Origin: Phycisphaerae bacterium
GTDB taxonomy: Bacteria; Chloroflexota; Anaerolineae; 4572-78; J111
DNA length: 64,000 nucleotides
Assembly: GCA_028285035.1 (NCBI GenBank)
Contig: JANQQF010000123.1
Coordinates: forward strand, 1 to 64,000
Direction of reading: 5' to 3'
A model generated the notes under the pieces. The model worked only from the letters and a program-made list of their open reading frames with translations. It was not told where the DNA came from and did not search any database. This document shows positions 51,893 to 58,743 of the stretch, piece after piece. A program made the position numbers and the translations under genes. Each line of letters begins with the position of its first letter. Position 1 is the first letter of the stretch.

Positions 51893-51970
51893 GTTGAGGT
51901 AATTGGTAAATAGTAAATGGTAAGTTTAGCGTTATAGGCAATTACAAATTACCAACTACTATTTACAACC
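51893..51970. repeat. Degenerate heptamer inverted repeat (GGTAATTGGTAAATAGTAAATGG)
   Basis: GGTAATTGGTAAATAGTAA (from 51898) is mirrored by ATTACCAACTACTATTTAC (to 51965). The same words make up 42561-42623. The 352-base gap after the SARP gene holds only this and an AT-rich stretch; near 52120 a loose ATATCTT/AAAGATAT dyad precedes the sortase. Confidence 0.7.
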
Positions 51971-52157
51971 ACTGATTGTCCGAACTAATAATTTTTTACC
52001 GATTATCATTCAAAGATGTTTCCTCTCATCCCTATCTATTCACTTGACATAAATTAAAGTTCTGTTAAACTACCTACAAGTCTCAGTACAACATATAGTG
52101 GTGCTTTGTGATTGATCGCTATATCTTGCGGTTGATCGTAGCAGCGAAAGATATGTC

Positions 52158-53600
52158 ATGAACAAACCAGCCCCCTCATCGAAGACAGAGCCTTTACGGG
52201 TCAAAAAACGATCCAAGCCCGATCTTTATCACGTGCTTCAAGCCAAGGAGCAGCACCTAAAAACTAGTGTTGTCAGCGGGACAAATCAAGAATATCAGAC
52301 GGTTGTTAAAACAGAACCCTCTCTCAATCGGCCCTCCACACCACCACTAAAGCCTGTGCCGATCAATCGGCGATCTACGACATCATTGCCAAAACCTGTT
52401 CTACCAATACCAAAACCGAAGCCGTCTAATCAACAACCGATTACAAAAAAACAAAACCCGATTACGTCAGTCCTAGACACAAAAAAGCCACGATCGAAGC
52501 CGTGGTTTGCGGGTAAGTTTTCCCGGGCTGAGAAAACCGCCTTGGTGGCAAACGCTGTCATTTGGACTTTGGTCATTTGGGCGGCGCTTATCTATATGTT
52601 GGTGCAAGATGGCCCCGCAATGTGGGTCTGGCTTAATGGGACTCAGCCGGTTCAGGCGGCCCCACTCCCAGCCCCAACGACGACAGTCGAGCGTTTTGTC
52701 CTGCCTCCCACGGCTAGTCCGACAAACACCAGGGTGGTGCCTCTGGAAGCAACCCAAGCGTACATCAAAGAGGAAATTGAGCAGAATAGCGTGCCCGTCA
52801 TTGACGCGGCAACCTCGGTTGCTCCATCAGCCACCCCTGTCGTGCTGCCTTCACCAACTCCGTTACCTCAGCCAACTGTAACAAATACGCCACTCCCCCT
52901 ACCATCACCCACTGACCCGCCACCAACACCCTTACCCATTCCCACAAATACATCAGAGCCGATTACCCCAGCCACAGCCACAACGGTTCCCGCCGTAGTC
53001 GAAGTAGAGGAAGCCGCCTTTACTGTGCCCCAGCCAGATATCGACAGTAATCCTACGATTATCACAGAGGCCGCTGCTGTCGTGCCTACACCGGTTCCCT
53101 GGCCGCCGCCCGCTGATCCTCCCCCACGGCTCACAGAAAGACAACAAGCCTTAATGCCCACTCAAATTGTGATCGACTCCGTTGGCATCAACTCAGGGAT
53201 CATCTCTGTAGGGTGGCACACCGCCGAGCGGGAAGGGCAACTCACCTCAGTGTGGGAGGTAGCTGAGTACGCGGTGGGCTGGCATCAAAATTCGGCCCTC
53301 CCTGGCGATAGTGGCAATATGGTCCTCAGCGCCCACAGCAACGTCAGTGGTGAGGTGTTTCGCCCGTTACCCGATGTCAGTCAGGGTGATATCATCACTG
53401 TTTACGTTGATGACCAACCTTACAATTATCAAATTACCCATACCACCATCGTCAAAGAAGCAGGGCAACCCCTCGCTGTGCGCCAACAAAACGCCCAGTG
53501 GATTGCCCCTAGTGATGATGAGCGGCTCACCTTGGTCACCTGCTGGCCTTACCCCCACAGCACCCATCGGTTTATCGTTGTTGCTAAACCCATCTTATAA
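52158..53600 (+). CDS. Sortase-family transpeptidase with long Pro/Thr-rich stalk
   Basis: A 480-residue membrane protein. Residues 1-125: basic, proline-rich cytoplasmic part; about 128-150: one transmembrane helix (VIWTLVIWAALIYMLV); about 165-320: Pro/Thr-rich stalk; about 325-478: sortase core. The catalytic His is in LSAHSNVSGEVFRPL, the Cys in LTLVTCWPYPHSTHRF, and the Arg follows as HRFIVV. The class is closest to D/E types by eye. Sortases join surface proteins to the envelope or each other; the substrate motif is unknown here. A terminator follows. Confidence 0.87.
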   Translation: MNKPAPSSKTEPLRVKKRSKPDLYHVLQAKEQHLKTSVVSGTNQEYQTVVKTEPSLNRPSTPPLKPVPINRRSTTSLPKPVLPIPKPKPSNQQPITKKQNPITSVLDTKKPRSKPWFAGKFSRAEKTALVANAVIWTLVIWAALIYMLVQDGPAMWVWLNGTQPVQAAPLPAPTTTVERFVLPPTASPTNTRVVPLEATQAYIKEEIEQNSVPVIDAATSVAPSATPVVLPSPTPLPQPTVTNTPLPLPSPTDPPPTPLPIPTNTSEPITPATATTVPAVVEVEEAAFTVPQPDIDSNPTIITEAAAVVPTPVPWPPPADPPPRLTERQQALMPTQIVIDSVGINSGIISVGWHTAEREGQLTSVWEVAEYAVGWHQNSALPGDSGNMVLSAHSNVSGEVFRPLPDVSQGDIITVYVDDQPYNYQITHTTIVKEAGQPLAVRQQNAQWIAPSDDERLTLVTCWPYPHSTHRFIVVAKPIL

Positions 53601-53605
53601 AGAAA

Positions 53606-53631
53606 AAGCCCAAACACCTTAGTTTGGGCTT
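53606..53631 (+). terminator. Rho-independent terminator after sortase
   Basis: AAGCCCAAAC (53606-53615), six-base loop, GTTTGGGCTT (53622-53631). It lies directly after the sortase stop. Confidence 0.82.
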
Positions 53632-53690
53632 CTATCTATTGTTGACTGTCGTATCGAGGTTGAGAGTAGAATGAATTCTGTCGGCTCCTG

Positions 53691-54389
53691 CTAACTAAGC
53701 GTTTCTCGAAACAATTTCAACATCCGTTCCCACGCATCGGCGGCAGCCTCGGCATCATAGATTGGTCGGGTATCATTGAAGAAGGCGTGGTGAGCGTTGG
53801 GATAAATAATCGTTTCATGCTTTATCCCGGCCTTGTCCATTTGAGCGGCCCGGGCTTGGGCCACGGCAGGGGAAACGCCTTGGTCCAATTCCCCAAAAAT
53901 CGCTAGCACAGGCGCTGTAATTTGAGCCACTTCCTCATCGGATAACTCAGAGCCACCGCCATAGAAAGGCACTGCCGCCCCAATACCACTCAGTTTGGCG
54001 GCTCCGTGCCAGGTTAATCCCCCACCCATACAAAAACCAGTGACACCAATGGATGAAGAGGAAACCCGGTCATGAGTCAATAAGAGATTGATTGAATTTT
54101 GGATTGCAGTTAAGGCTTCATCCAGATTTTCCCGAAGCGACATCACGAGCTTTTTTGCTTCATCTGGCTCAGTCGCAACTTTGCCATAGTATAAATCTGG
54201 GGCAAAGGCCACAAACCCTGCTTCAGCAAAACGATTGGCGACACTTTTGATATGATCCTCCAAGCCCCACCATTCCTGAATAACCACCACGCCAGGGTAT
54301 GTCCCCGGCGCAGTCGGAACAGCCAAATGCCCAGAGGCTGTTTTACCAAGTACATCAAATGAAACCATTTCGGTCGTAATTTCGCTCAC
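53691..54389 (-). CDS. Dienelactone hydrolase family protein
   Basis: A 232-residue alpha/beta hydrolase. The Cys nucleophile is in GFCMGGGLTWHGA (about residue 119), with Glu in QEWWGLEDHIK, Asp in GELDQGVSP and His in NAHHAFFND. All features fit the carboxymethylenebutenolidase (ClcD-like) group, acting on lactones or esters. The start is GTG at 54389 with AAGGAGCG upstream. Confidence 0.9.
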   Translation of the reverse strand: MSEITTEMVSFDVLGKTASGHLAVPTAPGTYPGVVVIQEWWGLEDHIKSVANRFAEAGFVAFAPDLYYGKVATEPDEAKKLVMSLRENLDEALTAIQNSINLLLTHDRVSSSSIGVTGFCMGGGLTWHGAAKLSGIGAAVPFYGGGSELSDEEVAQITAPVLAIFGELDQGVSPAVAQARAAQMDKAGIKHETIIYPNAHHAFFNDTRPIYDAEAAADAWERMLKLFRETLS

Positions 54390-54500
54390 AGTACGCTCCT
54401 TAGAAAAATAATCTTAGCAGTGCTAATAAAACCAGCGTCATTGTAATACACATTTTATAAAATGGATATTGCAAGCAGGCACAGTCTCGGATCGAATGTT

Positions 54501-54557
54501 GGTGGGAAGAACACGGATCATCTTACATTCTAGATTTTATCCGTGTTCCTCCCATCC
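54501..54557. repeat. Inverted repeat GGTGGGAAGAACACGGAT
   Basis: GGTGGGAAGAACACGGAT (54501-54518) is mirrored by ATCCGTGTTCCTCCCATCC (54539-54557). The 5' arm matches a fragment at 33098-33117. It lies between the DLH gene and a membrane-protein gene. Confidence 0.7.
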
Positions 54558-54597
54558 ATGTCTACTATTTTTCTCGGTTAACCTGTTGCGAGGCGGT

Positions 54598-54990
54598 CTA
54601 GACAGCTAACAAACGTTCCTCCGAATCAGGTCGCCATAAATACAGAAGAACACTGATCCAAATTGCATTAAACATCGGAAAACCCGACAAACTTAGGGAG
54701 ACAACACCAGTGGCTGTATAGAAAACCCCAACCCCAAGATCAATCAGTTGGATGAAGATCATCAAATCAATCCACAACCGATGAGGTTTCGGGGTTTGAG
54801 CGATCAACCAAAAGCCAAGCCCAACCACCAGAAAGCGTGAGGCCAACATTCCCAGAGGATAGTATAAATCCGTTGGCGGAATAGAATGCCCAATGCTACC
54901 CAATAAAAAATTTGGGGCCAGCAAGTACAACACCCCGAGCGTAATTTGAATAATCGCGACAACGCGCAATAGAATTGTTAATTTTCGCAT
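54598..54990 (-). CDS. Small four-helix membrane protein
   Basis: A 130-residue membrane protein with four hydrophobic stretches: LLRVVAIIQITLGVLYLLAP, LGMLASRFLVVGLGFWLIAQT, LWIDLMIFIQLIDLGVGVFY and MFNAIWISVLLYLW. No family assigned, although the layout recalls DoxX/DUF4345-like proteins. The ATG at 54990 follows GGAGCAAATATC; the longer open frame to 55026 would be less likely. It is divergent from an HxlR regulator, which likely controls it. Confidence 0.7.
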   Translation of the reverse strand: MRKLTILLRVVAIIQITLGVLYLLAPNFLLGSIGHSIPPTDLYYPLGMLASRFLVVGLGFWLIAQTPKPHRLWIDLMIFIQLIDLGVGVFYTATGVVSLSLSGFPMFNAIWISVLLYLWRPDSEERLLAV

Positions 54991-55068
54991 GATATTTGCT
55001 CCAAGTTTTTTCTTTACATCTACCATCGTTCATTTTAGCTAAAATACCGCTACCACATCACTCAATCG

Positions 55069-55118
55069 ACTTGTGACAAGTATGCAACTTGTCAAGAGTA
55101 TATAACATCCGCTATACT
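55069..55118. promoter_or_regulatory. HxlR operator cluster and promoter
   Basis: ACTTGTGACAAGT (55069-55081) is a perfect dyad; it overlaps GACAAGT-ATGCA-ACTTGTC (55075-55093), another perfect dyad. The plus-strand promoter TTGTCA (55089-55094), 18-base spacer, TATACT (55113-55118) overlaps the last half-site, as expected for a repressor. Its half-site is the same as at 38259-38285. Confidence 0.7.
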
Positions 55119-55134
55119 TTGTGAAGTAGTTACT

Positions 55135-55157
55135 AAAAAGATAGCTACTATCTTTTT
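55135..55157. promoter_or_regulatory. Palindrome AAAAAGATAG-CTA-CTATCTTTTT in HxlR leader
   Basis: Ten-base arms are perfect, with a three-base loop. It is 38-60 bases before the HxlR start, so it may be an operator or a short attenuator. A T-run follows (in the arm), so weak termination is possible. Confidence 0.5.
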
Positions 55158-55194
55158 GTAAAATTTTTGTCAGCATCTGTGATAGGAGCCTGAA

Positions 55195-55542
55195 ATGAAT
55201 TTTGCTGTAGATGACTGTAATACCGATTGCCCAGTCGCTCGAACGGCTCGGATTATTGAAAGCAAGTGGACCACCCTCATTATTCGCGAATTATTATCGG
55301 GCAAAAAACGATACAGTGAGCTACAACGCGCCTTAACTGGTATTAGTCCCAAGGTGCTCTCGGAGCGCCTTAAGTTGCTCACCCGTGAACAATTAGTCGT
55401 CAAGACGATTTATGCCACGGTGCCACCAACCACCGAGTATGAATTAACACCTTTGGGGTATCAGTTTCAAGAGATCATCGAAGGGATGGCTCGCTTTGGC
55501 GCGAGGCTTTTGAACGAGGTTGACACGCAAGTAGAAGTATAA
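55195..55542 (+). CDS. HxlR-family transcriptional regulator
   Basis: A 115-residue winged-helix protein. CNTDCPVARTARIIESKWTTLIIRELLSGKKRYSEL and GISPKVLSERLKLLTREQLVVKTIY contain the HxlR recognition region; two Cys near the N-terminus may sense redox. GATAGGAGCC precedes the ATG. It is divergent from the four-helix membrane protein. Confidence 0.88.
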   Translation: MNFAVDDCNTDCPVARTARIIESKWTTLIIRELLSGKKRYSELQRALTGISPKVLSERLKLLTREQLVVKTIYATVPPTTEYELTPLGYQFQEIIEGMARFGARLLNEVDTQVEV

Positions 55543-55566
55543 TTTTTAGATTTATCGGCAAAACTT

Positions 55567-56328
55567 TCAAAGATAAAACTCAAAAAAATCCTGGATCGGA
55601 GCGACCAACACCCACGTAGATAATGGAAACACTTTCCAGAGCTGATCGACCTTCAATTCAGCCAAATTCAGCACAAATTGATCTGCTAAATCAGGCTTGA
55701 TATTACCTTGATGGTCGATCAACTGACCCCAACAGGAGGAGCCTTGAAAACGTGTCGTTTCGGCAGCGGGTTGTTTGGAGGCAATATAGGTCGTGGGAAA
55801 AAGGCTGCAATATGAGGCTGAATTGTAAAGCCAGGACTTCCCCCAGACCTCATTGGCCTCAGGGTACTTTTGTCGGACATCGCTAAAAATCATCTTTAGC
55901 TCACGCTGGCGTCTCTCAATTTTTGTCGGATGAAGCGGACTCAGTCCATCCTGTTCATGATTCTGAAAATGAACCCGAACCACTTGCCCATGTTCACGAA
56001 GTTCAAGATCAAAACAACCAAATTGTCGCTCACGGGGAGGGCGTGGCTCAGGTGGGGATTGTCGATAAAACTCCTGGGTCCACTGTAGTCGATCAAGGTG
56101 ATTGTTTAGCGTGTTAAGCCGACCGATGTACGTTTGCCAAGCGGTAGACGTTCGGGCCTGTCTAGGGTCACCTAGCCCAAACCGACGATAAAAATTGGTA
56201 TGTCGTAAAACCGACCAGGCGAGGGGGCAAGGCATCTTAACGGCAATTGACTCTGCAAAGTGCAATTGTAAGCTGAAATAGTCTCGAAATCGATGGGCTT
56301 GTGCTTGTCGCTGATGTTGCTCACTCAT
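55567..56328 (-). CDS. Hypothetical protein, 253 aa
   Basis: A soluble, Gln/Arg-rich protein of unknown family. Visible features: RDYFSLQLHFAESIA near the start; a helical middle with RLNTLNNHLDRLQWTQEFYRQS; and a C-terminal part with EVWGKSWLYNSASYCSLFPTTY, rich in aromatic residues, and CWGQLID. Its ATG overlaps the repaired stop of the frameshifted acetyltransferase upstream (ATGA), so the two were probably coupled. A role in adding to, or being changed by, the acetyltransferase is only speculation. Confidence 0.65.
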   Translation of the reverse strand: MSEQHQRQAQAHRFRDYFSLQLHFAESIAVKMPCPLAWSVLRHTNFYRRFGLGDPRQARTSTAWQTYIGRLNTLNNHLDRLQWTQEFYRQSPPEPRPPRERQFGCFDLELREHGQVVRVHFQNHEQDGLSPLHPTKIERRQRELKMIFSDVRQKYPEANEVWGKSWLYNSASYCSLFPTTYIASKQPAAETTRFQGSSCWGQLIDHQGNIKPDLADQFVLNLAELKVDQLWKVFPLSTWVLVAPIQDFFEFYL

Positions 56329-56775
56329 AACAAGGTCAGCTTTGCTACAAGATTGCCGTCCTCGCTATCAAACATCATAAACCCTAACCCCCAAAAATTT
56401 GGCCGCGACCTCATTGTCGGCCACATAGTCCAAAATGATTTCGTGACAGTCCGGAATAGCTTTCATGCGGTCGAGCACCTCAATCACTGCCGCCCGACCA
56501 TACCCTTTGCCTTGGTGCGCCTCATCAATCATCATTCGGGACAATCGATAGGTGCCATCATCCAACGGCGAATCATTGTCCATCACAAACCCAACCATCT
56601 CATTGGCCTCATTGTAAATCGCACAGGGCACGCAACACGGCTCAAATTTTGATTGGGCCAATGAAAAAAGATTTGAGGAGACAAACCCCGCCTGCCCATC
56701 CCCCAATTTCAGATTGATGCACTCTAGCCAATTTTTTTTGGTGACCTCACGCAGTTCGATTGAGGAGTGTGACAT
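56325..56775 (-). pseudogene. GNAT acetyltransferase with a frameshift near its C-terminus
   Basis: The read frame (ATG 56775, stop 56368) gives 135 residues of an N-acetyltransferase of the SpeG/YjcK style: NEMVGFVMDNDSPLDDGTYRLSRMMID, then the acetyl-CoA loop QGKGYGRAAV and ILDYVADNEVAAKF. After that the frame turns to an unrelated LGVRVYDV end. Removing one base from the TTTTTGGGGG run (near 56394-56405) restores GLGFMMFDSEDGNLVAKLTLL, the normal family ending, and a stop overlapping the next ATG (56325-56328). So this is either a recent frameshift, slippage, or a homopolymer reading error. Confidence 0.8.
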
Positions 56776-56932
56776 TTTTACAATCCGTTATAGCTATTTG
56801 TTGGATAAGAGTTACATTTTATATCATACCAAAAGCCATTGGAAAAATGAATACAATGCGAAAAGTCACTCTGTTTGCAAGACCCTGACGCCACAAGTAT
56901 CATAGCCGGACGCTAAATTTTTGGGGCAAGGG

Positions 56933-57811
56933 ATGACCTCACGCACGCAAAATCGTATCATCTATCTCATGCTCTCACCGTATATCATTGGACTGGTGGG
57001 GCTCGTGCTGCTCCCGGCGATCATCTCGCTGGGGTTGGCCTTCACCCGATACGATGCCCTAAGTACGCCAGAGTGGGTCGGCTGGGGTAACCTGCTCCAA
57101 CTTTTTCGGGATCGTCTCTTTTGGGTTGCTTTGAGCAACACGTTGTGGTATTTGGGGCTGGCTGTCGTTTTGCGAATGGGAGGGGCTTTCCTGCTCGCTC
57201 TTCTCCTCCAAGCCCGGGGGCGCACGCCAGACTTGGCCAGGGTCTCGGTCTATCTCCCGACGGTGATTCCCGATGTGGCCTATGCCCTGATTTGGCTGGT
57301 GGCCCTCAATCCCCGTTATGGGCCAATCAATCTGATCCTGGGTGCACTCAATTTGCCCACTCCTGTCTGGGCAGGAGAGCCGTGGCCAGCCCTCTTTGCC
57401 TTGGTTCTGATGGCCACCTGGCAACTCGGCGAGGGATTCATTATCTTGCTGGCCTCACTCAAAGACATTCCCGTTGAGCTACACGAAGCCGCTGCGATGG
57501 ATGGAGCCGGAGCTTGGTCACGCTTTCGCCACATCACCCTGCCCCTGATTCTGCCTCGGCTGATGCTGCTCACTGCCCGCGATCTGATCATTAGCCTACA
57601 GGCTAACTTTGTCCCCTCGCTAATTGTCACCAAAGGCGGGCCTGGCTATGCCACCCTCTTTCTACCACTCTATACCTTCTTTTTAGCCTTTGACGATTTC
57701 CGCTTTGGCTATGCCGCCACCGTCGTTTGGACCCTCTATCTCATCACCCTCATCATTATCGGTCTACAATATCTCCTCGGAAAGCGATGGCAACACACCG
57801 ATGCATACTAA
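56933..57811 (+). CDS. Sugar-type ABC permease, MalF/UgpA-like
   Basis: A 292-residue BPD_transp_1 permease with six hydrophobic segments. IYLMLSPYIIGLVGLVLLPAIISLGLAF starts the first helix, and the ATPase-contact motif EAAAMDGAGAWSRFRHITLPL lies near residue 190. TTG at 56921 is another possible start. It overlaps the following permease by 11 bases. The binding protein for this pair is probably the family-1 protein at 62555-63841; no ATPase lies in the window. Confidence 0.9.
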   Translation: MTSRTQNRIIYLMLSPYIIGLVGLVLLPAIISLGLAFTRYDALSTPEWVGWGNLLQLFRDRLFWVALSNTLWYLGLAVVLRMGGAFLLALLLQARGRTPDLARVSVYLPTVIPDVAYALIWLVALNPRYGPINLILGALNLPTPVWAGEPWPALFALVLMATWQLGEGFIILLASLKDIPVELHEAAAMDGAGAWSRFRHITLPLILPRLMLLTARDLIISLQANFVPSLIVTKGGPGYATLFLPLYTFFLAFDDFRFGYAATVVWTLYLITLIIIGLQYLLGKRWQHTDAY

Positions 57812-58676
57812 TAGTCAGCCAAACAAGTCGCTACTACGCACTACGCCCTACGCCCTACGCACTTTTTACTACATCCTCCTCGCCCTCCCCTTCCTCTGCC
57901 CCTTCATCTGGCTCATCCTCGGCTCGTTTTGGCCCGATTTTCAACCCCTGTCAGATGTTTGGCGTGATCCGTTGTCTTTTGAACCAACCCTGGAAAATTA
58001 TGGCATTGCCGGAGAGATGGTGCCGATGGGTCGTTTTGCCCTAAACTCTCTCCGGGTGGTGATCATCGCGGTGCCCTTGAGCTTGATCATTGGCTCATTG
58101 GCAGGCTTTGCCATGACCCGGCTGGAGGCGCGATTGCAAAACCTGATGATTTGGTCATCGCTGGGCGCGCTGTTGGCCCCGCCAACCGCCTTATGGCTGG
58201 CTCGGTTTCCGCTGTTCAAGGCCCTCGGCTGGGTCGATACCCCCTGGCCGCTCGTCAGCCCCGCCTTCATCGGTGGCACGCCCTTTTTTGTCCTGTTGTT
58301 CTTTTGGACATTTCGGCGACTTTCCCCTGCTATTTTCGAGGCAGCTACGCTTGATGGGGCCTCACCCTGGCAGCAGTGGTGGTATCTAGCCTTACCCCTC
58401 TCCCGAAACACTGTCGCCGGGGTTGCCATCTTGAGTTTTGTCCTATTTTGGGGCAATTTCACCGACCCGCTACTTTATTTGCGATCAGAGAGCCAAATGA
58501 CCCTCCCGGTTGGGCTACGCTTCTTGTCTCAGCTAGACCCGGTTCGCTGGCCGATTATGATGGCCGGGGCTGTGATGTTGACCTTGCCTGTCGTGGCTAT
58601 TTTTTTGGTGGGACAACGCTATTTTTGGCAGGAGTGGAATGCGGCAACGATGAGACAGGAGGAGAAAATAGAATGA
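57801..58676 (+). CDS. Sugar-type ABC permease, MalG/UgpE-like
   Basis: A 291-residue permease. The first helix is YYILLALPFLCPFIWLILGSF; the contact motif EAATLDGASPWQQWWYLALPL (near 190) and GFAMTRLEAR identify the MalG-type. ATG 57801 lies in the end of the previous gene. The N-terminus (residues about 10-20) is encoded by a degenerate CTACGCACTACGCCC repeat, so a repeat element has probably entered the coding sequence here. A terminator follows. Confidence 0.88.
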   Translation: MHTNSQPNKSLLRTTPYALRTFYYILLALPFLCPFIWLILGSFWPDFQPLSDVWRDPLSFEPTLENYGIAGEMVPMGRFALNSLRVVIIAVPLSLIIGSLAGFAMTRLEARLQNLMIWSSLGALLAPPTALWLARFPLFKALGWVDTPWPLVSPAFIGGTPFFVLLFFWTFRRLSPAIFEAATLDGASPWQQWWYLALPLSRNTVAGVAILSFVLFWGNFTDPLLYLRSESQMTLPVGLRFLSQLDPVRWPIMMAGAVMLTLPVVAIFLVGQRYFWQEWNAATMRQEEKIE

Positions 58677-58689
58677 CTGTAAATCAAAA

Positions 58690-58721
58690 ATTGGGTCTAC
58701 CAATGACTTGGTAGACCCAAT
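58690..58721. terminator. Hairpin between permease gene and surface-protein gene
   Basis: ATTGGGTCTACCA (58690-58702) pairs with TGGTAGACCCAAT (58709-58721), a perfect 13-base stem with a six-base loop. It can terminate the convergent transcripts from both sides. Confidence 0.8.
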
Positions 58722-58743
58722 CAGCACTAAAAACTACAGGTTA

